From: Synergistaceae bacterium
GTDB lineage: Bacteria; Synergistota; Synergistia; Synergistales; Aminobacteriaceae
Direction of reading: 5' to 3'
Length of the DNA: 36,869 nucleotides
Assembly: GCA_017443945.1 (NCBI GenBank)
Contig: JAFSXS010000105.1
Coordinates: forward strand, 1 to 36,869
Numbering within the stretch: the first letter of the stretch is position 1; each line of letters begins with the position of its first letter. The translations under genes and the position numbers were made by a program. The notes under the pieces are model-generated. The model was not told where the DNA came from and searched no databases. It worked only from the letters and a program-made list of their open reading frames with translations. Shown here piece after piece: positions 8,198 to 19,867 of this stretch.

Positions 8198-9247
8198 TTA
8201 ATTCTCATATTTCGGAAATTGCCCTAAAAGTTGCGGCACAAAACGCTCAATTATCAAGCACATAACAGCAGCAAACACAAACGCTATAACACTTCCGACT
8301 AAAGCAGGCACTAATTCAGGATAACCGGGCATTAAATTTTTCGCAAATGGCATCGCTATTTCCCATAAAAAATTTTTATGCAATAAATAAATTCCTAAAG
8401 TGTGCTGACCTATATAATACGTCATGAAATTCAAGCTGAAAGGGTGCGGGGACTCATGAGCAAAGCGGGCGATAATCATAGAAATTGCTAAAATTAATAC
8501 GCTGCCGAATGTACTATTATAGAAGAACCAGAAAATATTTCCGTACATAGAATTTGCCATTATGCATAAATCTAAACTATCAGCGCGCGCAATCGTCCCG
8601 GCGTAAAATAAAATCAGACTCGCACAAAACGTCAATGCAAGCACAAAATTTTTCTGTTGAGCTAGAATCAAAACCGGCAGCCTTAATGCCATTCCCAGCA
8701 AAATAAATCCTCCCGCCGTAAATGCTACTTCAACATTCCATAAATAACCGCCTTCACGAGCAGGAATATTCAACCCTACAGCAAATAATATTACAGCAAG
8801 AACAACGCACCATTTTTCAAAACTTTTTACGCCCATTATGCCCAGAATAGAAATTAACGCCTGAACGATTATTCTTGCAGAAAATAAGCACGTCAAATAC
8901 CATAATGACGTAAGACTCCCGATTCTTGTTATCTCAATATATGAACCGTAAAGCAAACCGGCTATATTCTTGAACGAAAACGGCGCATAAATTAACCCCC
9001 ATATTAAATACGGCACTACGAGAGCAAAAATATTTTTCCTGATAAAATTTTTCCATTCTTTAAGGCTCGTTAATGGCTTTATCTTTATTGACATTCCTGC
9101 GAGAAAGAAAAATAACGGCATGTGAAACGAGTATAACACAAGTCTATATAATGGCCTGTCAAAATTTCCTGCTGTGTGGCCGAGTATGACAAGAAAAATT
9201 GTTATTGCCTTCGCTGCGTCAATTAATTCTATGCGTCGTGATTTCAT
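8198..9247 (-). CDS. Acyltransferase family 3 membrane protein
   Basis: The 349-aa protein has the opening typical of the acyltransferase-3 family (RRIELIDAAKAITIFLVILGH, with the conserved His near residue 24) and then about ten membrane helices, with the usual F-H-M-P-L-F-F-F-L-A-G segment at about 42-52. Such proteins move acyl groups, usually acetyl, onto cell-surface sugars such as O-antigen, capsule or peptidoglycan. There is no extra C-terminal SGNH esterase domain, so it is unlike OatA in full length. AAGGAG precedes the start. It is 15 bp downstream of ribE and could be co-transcribed, though no functional link is evident. Confidence 0.85.
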   Translation of the reverse strand: MKSRRIELIDAAKAITIFLVILGHTAGNFDRPLYRLVLYSFHMPLFFFLAGMSIKIKPLTSLKEWKNFIRKNIFALVVPYLIWGLIYAPFSFKNIAGLLYGSYIEITRIGSLTSLWYLTCLFSARIIVQALISILGIMGVKSFEKWCVVLAVILFAVGLNIPAREGGYLWNVEVAFTAGGFILLGMALRLPVLILAQQKNFVLALTFCASLILFYAGTIARADSLDLCIMANSMYGNIFWFFYNSTFGSVLILAISMIIARFAHESPHPFSLNFMTYYIGQHTLGIYLLHKNFLWEIAMPFAKNLMPGYPELVPALVGSVIAFVFAAVMCLIIERFVPQLLGQFPKYEN

Positions 9248-9262
9248 GTCCGTTTACTCCTT

Positions 9263-9901
9263 TTATAATGCTAATAATGACGTTAAGTAATCGCCTGATT
9301 TATTATTTCCTGAGTCAAAAGTTGTCAAGCGGTCTATATATTTCCCTAAAATGTCAGTCTCTAGATTTATAAAGCTCCCTGCTTTGAGACGGCCAAGTGT
9401 CGTAGCTTTCAGAGTCTCAGGAATCAACCCTACAGAAAAACTTGACTCGCCAGCATTTATTACAGTGAGACTCACACCGTCAATGCATACTGAACCTTTT
9501 TCGACAATCCCACGCAATAAATTTTTATCGTCGGGAATAAATACCGCTTCTTTCGTGTCAGTACCGCGAATTTCTTTAACTTCTGCGACCCCGTCTACAT
9601 GCCCTAACACAAAATGACCGTCTAATCTGTCAGTTAATTTCATCGCGCGTTCGAGATTTACGAGTCTCCCCGGACGCAAATTTTTCCAGAACCATGTGCG
9701 GTTAAAAGTTTCCTGCATCATTTGAACGTCAAAAGTTTTCGAGTCATTTCTTGTAACTGTAAGACATGCCCCGCTTACTGATACAGACTGACCAATTTTT
9801 AAATCTTGTGAAATTTGCGATTCTATTGTCAGCGTATAAAATGTGCCCGTCCTGCGAAAAATTTTTACTGCCGCTACTTCTTCTATAAGTCCTGTGAACA
9901 T
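9263..9901 (-). CDS. ribE: Riboflavin synthase, alpha subunit
   Basis: The 212-aa protein starts with the hallmark MFTGLIEE and contains two internally similar barrel halves (about 1-88 and 89-190), each with a V-x-x-G-V/A-x-L-T-V motif (SVSGACLTV and CIDGVSLTV). It dismutates two molecules of 6,7-dimethyl-8-ribityllumazine into riboflavin. The start overlaps the end of ribD by 19 bp, implying translational coupling. Together with ribA and ribH on the opposite strand the pathway is nearly complete in this window; only the DHBP synthase (ribB) function is not seen. Confidence 0.95.
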   Translation of the reverse strand: MFTGLIEEVAAVKIFRRTGTFYTLTIESQISQDLKIGQSVSVSGACLTVTRNDSKTFDVQMMQETFNRTWFWKNLRPGRLVNLERAMKLTDRLDGHFVLGHVDGVAEVKEIRGTDTKEAVFIPDDKNLLRGIVEKGSVCIDGVSLTVINAGESSFSVGLIPETLKATTLGRLKAGSFINLETDILGKYIDRLTTFDSGNNKSGDYLTSLLAL

Positions 9902-10995
9902 GACAGCCAGCCCTCTATAAAAATATCATCGCCCAAGCGTTTTATCTTTGACTTGGGAATATCGACATTAAATGCCTCACTTACTGATTCAAAATTTAGA
10001 TTCATGCCAAAGCCGCGCCCCTCGCCGAAAATTTTAGGAGCAATGAACAAATTAACGTAATCTGCAAATTTTTCACGCAAAAACGAGCTTAACACCTCCG
10101 GCCCGCCCTCTATCATGAGAGTCAAAATATTTTGTGTTACGAGATAATCAAGCGCAGATTTTATGTCAATGTGATTATTGACAGTTTTTATGCGTGCGAC
10201 TCTTGCTCCTGCGTTCTGTAGGGCGGTAAATTTTTTCTCGTCAGCAGTCTCACTCGTAAGAATCAAACATTTATTATCATTTGCGATTGCTTTAGCGTTT
10301 AAAGGCGTTCTCAATTGCGAGTCAAGAATTATTCTCAACGGGTCAAGGCCTTCAACATGTCTGACAGTTAATTGCGGGTCATCGTGCAGAATGGTATTAA
10401 CTCCGACTAAGACAGCATCATTTTGACTGCGTAATTTGTGAGCCTGTGTGCGTGATTCAATGCCTGTTATCCATTTGCTTGAGTTATTCGCGAGAGTCAT
10501 TTTTCCGTCGAGACTCATTGCAGCTTTTAACGTGATGAACGGCCGATTATGTTTATGAACGAATACAAAGCCGCGATTCAAAAATTTTGCCTGCTCCATA
10601 AAGCCTTGAGTCGTTTGCTTGACTTCGATTCCTGCCTCACGTAAAATTTGCAGCCCTTGACCGTTGACTTTGGGATTTGGATCCGTCATCGCATAAATTA
10701 CTCGCGCAACCCCTTCACTGACGAGTCTTTGTGCGCACGGGGGAGTCTTTCCGAAATGCGAACAGGGTTCTAACGTTACAAAAACTGTAGAGCCGCGTAC
10801 GTCTTCATTGTGATTCTTTGCGTCGTTGAGTGCTTCTATTTCCGCGTGAGGTTGTCCGCATTCGTGGTGCCAGCCTTCACCGATTATTCTATCATTCTTG
10901 ACGATGACGCAGCCGACCATAGGATTTGGCGACGTTCTGCGAAGACCTTTTTTAGCGAGATATAATGCACGCCGCATGTAATAACCGTTTGCTAT
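9883..10995 (-). CDS. ribD: Bifunctional riboflavin deaminase/reductase, probable non-canonical start
   Basis: The N-terminal deaminase domain shows the zinc motif H-A-E-I-E and P-C-S-H-F-G-K-T-P-P-C, and the C-terminal reductase domain includes the strand VGVNTILHDDPQLTV. The enzyme performs the second and third steps of riboflavin synthesis. The first ATG (10975-10977) falls inside the conserved Y-Y-M-x-x-A-L opening of the family. In-frame codons just upstream encode A-N-G-Y-Y, and AGGAGG (11004-11009) is about 26 bases before that ATG but a normal distance from an ATT or ATA codon near 10996-11001. I therefore extend the start by about six codons; the exact codon is uncertain, and the conservative start is 10977. 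Confidence 0.85.
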   Translation of the reverse strand: MANGYYMRRALYLAKKGLRRTSPNPMVGCVIVKNDRIIGEGWHHECGQPHAEIEALNDAKNHNEDVRGSTVFVTLEPCSHFGKTPPCAQRLVSEGVARVIYAMTDPNPKVNGQGLQILREAGIEVKQTTQGFMEQAKFLNRGFVFVHKHNRPFITLKAAMSLDGKMTLANNSSKWITGIESRTQAHKLRSQNDAVLVGVNTILHDDPQLTVRHVEGLDPLRIILDSQLRTPLNAKAIANDNKCLILTSETADEKKFTALQNAGARVARIKTVNNHIDIKSALDYLVTQNILTLMIEGGPEVLSSFLREKFADYVNLFIAPKIFGEGRGFGMNLNFESVSEAFNVDIPKSKIKRLGDDIFIEGWLSCSQDL

Positions 10996-11093
10996 AATAA
11001 TTGCCTCCTTCTTTGAGTGTATGAAAATTTTTATTGATATTATATCTGAATATCTGTAGAAATTTTTGCATGTAGGAGCTACCCCTTATATCA

Positions 11094-11104
11094 GGGTGGG
11101 CGGG
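11094..11104 (+). other. G-rich run, three GGG tracts
   Basis: GGGTGGGCGGG is followed by CAGAAC, resembling the run at 36-50 followed by CAGAATC. Three tracts alone do not give a standard quadruplex, though ACCCC upstream (11081-11085 region) could pair with part of it. Confidence 0.4.
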
Positions 11105-11310
11105 CAGAACAAATTATATAAGCGCGATAAATTATTTACATTGCAGCTGGATTAAGTGCCTTGAACATTTGCAAAAAAAATTGTTGTCTTTATGCGAGAC
11201 AAAATCACGTCATTATTTCGGGGGACGGCGAGAATCAATGAACTATTATAAAACGTTTTCGAATGAGTGATATAATTAATTAATAATTTTTCCCATACGA
11301 TTAATACAGA

Positions 11311-11343
11311 ATAATTTTACAACTACATTTGCAACTACAAAAA
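11311..11343 (+). repeat. 33-bp dispersed repeat, copy 1
   Basis: This is an exact match to 34611-34643. Inside, R-CAACTACA occurs twice with 12-bp spacing (ACAACTACA, TTT, GCAACTACA). Further weak similarity continues downstream of both copies (a TTTTT-Y-GCAG block and TTTCTTTATC). It lies about 170 bp before ribA. Confidence 0.8.
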
Positions 11344-11509
11344 TGTTGGCTCGTTCACGTGATAATAAATATTTACGAAGAAAAAATTTTTTGCAGCGAG
11401 ATAAATTTTTCACTTTTATTTGCACAACAACAGAAGAAAAAATAAATTTCTTTATCGCGATATGTTATGCTAATATTATCCTGCAATAGTAAAGCGAGAT
11501 GAAAATTTT

Positions 11510-12160
11510 TTGAATTGTCATAATCACGAACATGAAATTATTATAAAGCGTCCCGAATTTAAACGGGTAGAGAAAAAATTATCTGTCAAGATTCCAACTG
11601 AATGGGGAGTCTTTGATGTTCATGCATACAGAAGCATAACTCAGGACGACGACTCACACACTCATTTAGCGTTAGTCATGGGAGATATTTTGACTCCTGA
11701 ACCTGTTTTAACACGCGTTCATAGTGAGTGCTTCACCGGTGATGTATTAGGCTCTCTTAGATGCGACTGCGGGCCCCAATTGCATAAGGCACTGTCAATG
11801 ATCGCAGGAGAAAAACGCGGAGTCCTCCTTTATATGCGTCAAGAAGGAAGAGGAATCGGCCTATTAAATAAATTACGTGCCTACAAATTACAGGATGAAG
11901 GACTTGACACAGTTGATGCAAATGTTGCGTTAGGTTTTCCGCCTGACATGCGCGAATACGGAACGGGTGCGCAGATTTTACAAGATTTAGGACTCAAGCG
12001 TATAAGACTCATGACAAATAACCCCGGCAAAATTTCAGGTCTCGAACAATACGGCATAGAAATAACAGAACGAGTCCCGATCTTAATCGCCGCTAATGAA
12101 TACAACGAGAAATATTTACAGACAAAAGAGTCTCGAATGGGACATATTTTCAGGAGGTAA
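11510..12160 (+). CDS. ribA: GTP cyclohydrolase II, stand-alone
   Basis: The 216-aa protein carries the GTP cyclohydrolase II signatures: zinc-binding cysteines in [15 protein letters not shown] (about 73-87), [11 protein letters not shown] (about 107-117) and T-N-N-P-x-K near residue 172. It opens the imidazole ring of GTP in the first step of riboflavin synthesis. Unlike RibBA fusions it lacks the N-terminal DHBP synthase domain. The only in-frame start at a sensible place is TTG, because an upstream ATG in frame (11462) runs into a stop at 11471. The ribosome site is weak (GAGATG). It heads the ribA-ribH-serS string, with ribH 8 bp downstream. Confidence 0.92.
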   Translation: MNCHNHEHEIIIKRPEFKRVEKKLSVKIPTEWGVFDVHAYRSITQDDDSHTHLALVMGDILTPEPVLTRVHSECFTGDVLGSLRCDCGPQLHKALSMIAGEKRGVLLYMRQEGRGIGLLNKLRAYKLQDEGLDTVDANVALGFPPDMREYGTGAQILQDLGLKRIRLMTNNPGKISGLEQYGIEITERVPILIAANEYNEKYLQTKESRMGHIFRR

Positions 12161-12168
12161 AAATTTTT

Positions 12169-15601
<3,433 letters not shown>

Positions 15602-15620
<19 letters not shown>

Positions 15621-16444
15621 ATTATTATTCCCATGAAAATTATGCAGGTTCCGGACATTGCGGCCAAAATTTTAGTAGTTAATGAGCTTGGCTGCTTTGT
15701 CTGGCTTGAGTGAGTGCCGGAAAAATTTGCAAGTTCTTCATTTACTGCCTCTCTTATTTCATGAACGAGTGCGATATTATTTTGTTCCTGTGATGCTGAA
15801 ATTTCGCGCGATAATTCTTCAAGTTCTTTGCTGTGAGTCCTGCCGTTTGCCTTAATGAGTCCTTCAAGTCCCGGAAATGAATTATTTATCAATTTATCGA
15901 GTCTAGGATCAGGCTCGTTAATTATTTGCGATTTATTGTCAGGAGGATTAATTTTTTGCTGTGCCGGCTGATTTTCACGTGAATATTTTTCGCTGAAGGT
16001 CTGCAGGCCCTTTACTAATTCGCTTAACATTTCTTGAATATTTGATAGTTCCTGCAGGATATTATTATTTTCGTGAATATTATTGCTTGAGTCATGATTT
16101 TCTGCGGCAGATTTTATTACATTTTCGAGACCTGTTGAGATTCCTGTTAATTTATCGGGCAATTTTTCTATTAAGCGTTTAAGATTCGTAAATTCTTCGA
16201 GCATTGAAGCCATTGACTGCATTAACATACTTCGGCCGGCTCTGCTGTCTTCTATGCTTGAACGTATAGATTTCTCAATGTGCGAACGTAACTCTTGAGA
16301 CATTCTGTTAGTGCGTTCGAGTGCGTTTGCGAATTGGTCGGCGGGTACAGCGGAGTTTAACGCCTTTGTCAGTGAAGGCAGCATTTGAGTCGCGAGTTCA
16401 GATACGAGTCTTGCAGTTGTCGGGTCGAGTTCATCAATGGCCAT
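15602..16444 (-). CDS. Tail-anchored coiled-coil protein of unknown function
   Basis: The 280-aa protein is mostly helical and rich in Glu, Gln, Asn and Ser, with likely coiled coils at about 40-160 and 195-235. One membrane helix sits at the very C-terminus (about 258-279), so the bulk faces the cytoplasm. I do not recognise a family. It follows folC by about 80 bp in the division/folate gene string. Phase and content are consistent with a real gene: it has an ATG start with a ribosome-like TGGAG 17 bases upstream and no frame breaks. The 3' end overlaps the convergent glycosyltransferase gene by 19 bp. A scaffolding role is possible but not shown. Confidence 0.65.
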
Positions 16445-16524
16445 TATAAAATTTTCAGCTCCAGTTAAAATTTTTATTTATGAATTAGTATAACAGGTTT
16501 GCGCGAAATATTTATAATTTATTG

Positions 16525-17820
16525 CTATAACAGGAAATTTTTTATTTCTGGTCTGATATGGCCGATTAAATAAAGACTCCCGCAGACAAGAATCAAATCA
16601 TGATTATTTACAGCCTGCTTCACTGCATTTAACGGCAAGTCAAAGCATTCTGGGACATTTGCCCACTTGAAATTTTTTGCGGCATTAAATAATTCTTCTG
16701 GAGTTGCAGCGCGTTTCATTTCCGGGACAGTCGTAAAATATATTGAAGGCTCTAAATTTTTGCTGATTAACTCAAGACAGCCGGTGAAATCTTTATCTCT
16801 CATTGCAGCATAAACAACAGCAATTTTTTTGTCAGGCCATAGAGATTTGACGCTCTCACATAAATTTTTTACGCCGTCGTAGTTATGCCCTCCGTCAAGA
16901 ATTATTAAAGGCTCGCGGGAGATTATTTCGAGTCTTCCCGGCCAAGACGCTTTTTGCATACCGTTATAGATTGCTTTGTTCGTGATTAACGGAAATTTTT
17001 CGCGGATATTTGCAATTGCTGACAGTGCTAATGACGCATTGAGAACTTGATATTTGCCGATTAAACTTGTATGAACGTCTTTAAGATTTAACAAGGGCGA
17101 GTCAAAATCGAATTTGTTGCCGTCTGGAGTAATGCGAATATTATCGAGTTCCACGCACTCACTAACGACAAAGGGCAGGGCTTTATTTTCGCGGCAGAAA
17201 GTTTTAAAAAGTGGTATCAAACTCGAATCAAGTCCGGAAAAAATCGCGGGTGTATCAGCTTTCACGACTGCAAATTTTTCACTGGCTATGCTCTCAAGTG
17301 TAGGGCCTAAATACTCCATGTGATCCATTGAGATTGACGCAATAACAGAACATGCAGTATCAGCAAGTAAATTAGTAGCGTCGAGTTTGCCTCCGAGTCC
17401 TGCTTCAATGACTCCTGCCTGAATATTATTTTCGCGAGCTAAGACAAACGCACAGGCCGTCAGAATCTCAAAGTATGAGGGCAAGTCTTCATTTTCGCGA
17501 ATTTCTTTCACGACTATATTTGCGGCATTAATCCATTCTTGCGCAGTTAATGCATGACCGTTGATTAATAGTCGCTCGCTTGGACTCTCTAAATGCGGAC
17601 TCGAATAGAAACAAGTTTTATAGCCTGACTCATTTAAGATTGACGAGATAAATGCACCTGTTGAGCCTTTGCCGTTAGTGCCTACAATGTGAATGGCCCT
17701 GAAAGTGTTTTGCGGGTTGCCGAGTCTCTCAAGCAGTCGGGAAATTCTTTCAAGGCCGGGAATTATTTTATTTGTCGAATGGTCGTATAAAATTTTCTCG
17801 AACGTGTCAAAATCTTTCAT
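16525..17820 (-). CDS. folC: Folylpolyglutamate/dihydrofolate synthase
   Basis: The 431-aa protein is a Mur-ligase-superfamily enzyme with the P-loop GTNGKGST at 47-54, the family's S-P-H-L-E-S-P-S-E-R-L block (about 74-84), G-L-G-G-K-L-D-A-T-N (about 142-151), the carbamylated-lysine/serine region with S-M-D-H-M-E-Y-L-G (about 165-173) and the C-terminal D-G-G-H-N. It adds glutamate to folates, and often to dihydropteroate. The start is 6 bp past the end of the SPOR gene, so it belongs to the division operon. Sequence alone does not tell whether it is mono- or bifunctional. Confidence 0.93.
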   Translation of the reverse strand: MKDFDTFEKILYDHSTNKIIPGLERISRLLERLGNPQNTFRAIHIVGTNGKGSTGAFISSILNESGYKTCFYSSPHLESPSERLLINGHALTAQEWINAANIVVKEIRENEDLPSYFEILTACAFVLARENNIQAGVIEAGLGGKLDATNLLADTACSVIASISMDHMEYLGPTLESIASEKFAVVKADTPAIFSGLDSSLIPLFKTFCRENKALPFVVSECVELDNIRITPDGNKFDFDSPLLNLKDVHTSLIGKYQVLNASLALSAIANIREKFPLITNKAIYNGMQKASWPGRLEIISREPLIILDGGHNYDGVKNLCESVKSLWPDKKIAVVYAAMRDKDFTGCLELISKNLEPSIYFTTVPEMKRAATPEELFNAAKNFKWANVPECFDLPLNAVKQAVNNHDLILVCGSLYLIGHIRPEIKNFLL

Positions 17821-17826
17821 GATAAA

Positions 17827-18579
17827 TTATTTAGATTTAGGCGGAGGAAATACAAAACTTGTCTTGAATCCCATAGCTTTCATTGCATTCATGACGTGTT
17901 CGGCTGATTTCTTGTCGGCTCCTGCGAATACCCAGACTTTAATATATTTTGACGCAGGATTTGAATACACTGTAGCTTTGTAGCCTGCTTTGTTAATTTT
18001 GTTTGCTGCTTCCTGTGCTGATGATTTAGAACCGTATGCGCCGACTTGGACTCGCCATTGTTTAGATGTTGGCAGATTTGAAATTTTCGGCGGTGTTGCC
18101 GGTTTTGCGGGAGCTGGTGCAGGTTTCTTCGCGGGAGTTACAGCAGGTTTTGCGGGCACTGGCTCAGGCTTTACGGGTTCAGGAACGGGCGTAACTTCAA
18201 CAGTAACAGGCGAGGGAGTCGAAGTCTCTCTAACTCCGGGGACTGCTAACAAATTTGTATCTGACGCTGCAATATCTTGTGAATCAGTTATTATTATTTC
18301 TTGTGCGGGTTCGGGATTCTCGCGTCTCTCACGTTCAGCAAGCAAAGCAGGAGATTCAGCAAATGCCCTCGTCGATGAAATTCCCGGTGAAGTCCTTAAC
18401 CCATTGAGGAAAAACTGCCGTCCTGCAATTATGAGCAAAATTACAGCAGCAACACTCACAACGGGCAGAATAATATCACCAAACGAAGGCAAAATCCCGC
18501 GTTTCTTTATCCCGCGCCTGACTGTTGAACGTCTTGACTCAGTCCTTGAGGTTCTTTCTGAAAAATGCCGGCTGGTCAT
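17827..18579 (-). CDS. SPOR-domain cell-division protein
   Basis: From the chosen start the protein is 250 aa: a basic cytoplasmic head, one membrane helix (about 34-55), a long Pro/Ala/Lys-rich linker (about 115-172) and a C-terminal SPOR domain (about 175-247, opening W-R-V-Q-V-G-A-Y). SPOR domains bind glycan strands stripped of stem peptides at the septum, so a divisome role like FtsN or DedD is expected. The start at 18579 is preferred because GAGGAAG lies 6 bases upstream, although the frame stays open to 18621. It overlaps the 3' end of ftsZ by 41 bp in another frame. Confidence 0.88.
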   Translation of the reverse strand: MTSRHFSERTSRTESRRSTVRRGIKKRGILPSFGDIILPVVSVAAVILLIIAGRQFFLNGLRTSPGISSTRAFAESPALLAERERRENPEPAQEIIITDSQDIAASDTNLLAVPGVRETSTPSPVTVEVTPVPEPVKPEPVPAKPAVTPAKKPAPAPAKPATPPKISNLPTSKQWRVQVGAYGSKSSAQEAANKINKAGYKATVYSNPASKYIKVWVFAGADKKSAEHVMNAMKAMGFKTSFVFPPPKSK

Positions 18580-19795
18580 ATGGCTTCCTCTGCATTCCCG
18601 GGAATACGCTATGTTCATCATTTGCAGGCTGTGTTAATCTAGCTTCCTCAAAACCTTCTTGAGCGCGTCTCTTCTTTGTGTATGCGTCATAAAGAGTATT
18701 AATTCTCGGCGGCTGGGGAGGCTGTACAGGTGCTCTCGGAGGCTGCTGAGTTTTCGGAGTCTGATTCTGTTTCTGCGAGTCATCTGCTGTTGACTTGCTG
18801 ATAATTTTCGGGCGTTCTCTGCCGTCTTCGGGGAATGTCGCAATTAATGTAACGTGAACTTTATCGCCGAGAGATTCATCTATGACGTGCCCCCAGATAA
18901 CTTGTGCGTCAGGGTCTGCTGTTTCCTCGATTATTTGTGCAGCGTCGGACATTTCGCCTAAAGTAATTTCGCTTCCTGTCGTAACATTTAACAAGATACC
19001 TTTTGCACCAGTAACAGGAAATGTCATTAACGGCGATGTGATTGCGTTCTGGGCTGCTTTCTTTGCGCGGTCTTCGCCTTCACCCTCACCCATTCCCATT
19101 ATTGCTGTGCCTGCGTTTGTGAGGATTGCTTTAATGTCTGCGAAATCAAGATTTATGAAACCATTTTTAGTAATCAGGTCTGTAACGCCCTGCACTGCTT
19201 GACGTAAGACTTCATCAACTTTTTTGTAAGCGTCAATAATCTTTATCTTAACTCCGTTGTCCATTTGAAGGAGTCTGTCATTCTCGACGATTAAAAGCGC
19301 GTCAACGTTTTTCTTAAGTTGATTGATTCCTTCTATGGCTGTATTCATGCGCTTACCCATTTCGAAGCCAAACGGTTTTGTAACGACTCCGACAACAAGA
19401 ACGTTCATATCTTTTGCGAGTTCAGCAATTACCGGAGCTGCTCCCGTTCCTGTACCGCCTCCCATACCGGCAGTAACAAACAGCATATCAGCACCCGTTA
19501 TGTATTCTTTGATTTTGTCGCTGCTTTCTTTTGCGGCATTTGCTCCGACTTGAGGATTTGCCCCCGCACCGAGTCCGCGCGTTAAAGCCTCACCGAGAAT
19601 AATTTTATTAGGTGCTTGACTCATGTCTAATGCTCTTGCGTCCGTGTTAGCTGCTACGAAGTCGACACCCTGAACGCCTGACTCTATTATGTGATTGAGT
19701 GCATTTCCTCCGCCGCCTCCGACACCGAACACGACTATTTTTTCATTCTGATGTACGTTATTATTCGCTAAGTTGAATAATTTATTTTGATCCAT
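18539..19795 (-). CDS. ftsZ: Cell-division GTPase FtsZ
   Basis: The 418-aa protein has the N-terminal glycine-rich FGVGGGGGNAL (23-33), the tubulin signature GGGTGTG at 112-118, the T7 loop N-L-D-F-A-D-I (about 213-219), a Pro/Gln-rich linker from about 325, and a C-terminal peptide D-Q-P-A-F-F-R-K close to the usual D-I-P-A-F-L-R-K that binds FtsA and ZipA-like partners. AAAGGAGGAGA precedes the ATG. It follows ftsA by 72 bp and its last 41 bp are shared with the SPOR gene in another frame, so synthesis of the two may be coupled. Confidence 0.98.
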   Translation of the reverse strand: MDQNKLFNLANNNVHQNEKIVVFGVGGGGGNALNHIIESGVQGVDFVAANTDARALDMSQAPNKIILGEALTRGLGAGANPQVGANAAKESSDKIKEYITGADMLFVTAGMGGGTGTGAAPVIAELAKDMNVLVVGVVTKPFGFEMGKRMNTAIEGINQLKKNVDALLIVENDRLLQMDNGVKIKIIDAYKKVDEVLRQAVQGVTDLITKNGFINLDFADIKAILTNAGTAIMGMGEGEGEDRAKKAAQNAITSPLMTFPVTGAKGILLNVTTGSEITLGEMSDAAQIIEETADPDAQVIWGHVIDESLGDKVHVTLIATFPEDGRERPKIISKSTADDSQKQNQTPKTQQPPRAPVQPPQPPRINTLYDAYTKKRRAQEGFEEARLTQPANDEHSVFPGMQRKPYDQPAFFRKNLKD

Positions 19796-19867
19796 TAGCT
19801 AAAGTTCTCCTCCTTTAGTGTGTGAAAAATTATTTTATCGTATTTTTTCGGGCATGACAAAATTTTA

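Larger units (their letters stand above)
10978..11509. other. 532-bp non-coding gap between the divergent rib units
   Basis: No gene is seen apart from the probable ribD 5' extension. The gap holds a G-rich run (11094-11104), a TATAAT (11271-11276) preceded by TTCGAATG, and a 33-bp repeat also found at 34611-34643. I searched by eye for an FMN riboswitch (RFN element), expected upstream of rib genes, and did not find its conserved core on either strand. Confidence 0.5.

Noticed and set aside
10978-11509. FMN riboswitch upstream of the rib genes
   Set aside because: The conserved RFN core expected near rib genes is not visible on either strand. The gap instead holds a G-rich run and a dispersed repeat.
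17990-18637. Long open frame on the + strand opposite the SPOR and ftsZ genes
   Set aside because: It is antisense to the Pro/Ala-rich linker, whose codon bias keeps the opposite frame open. It has no ribosome site or recognisable protein.
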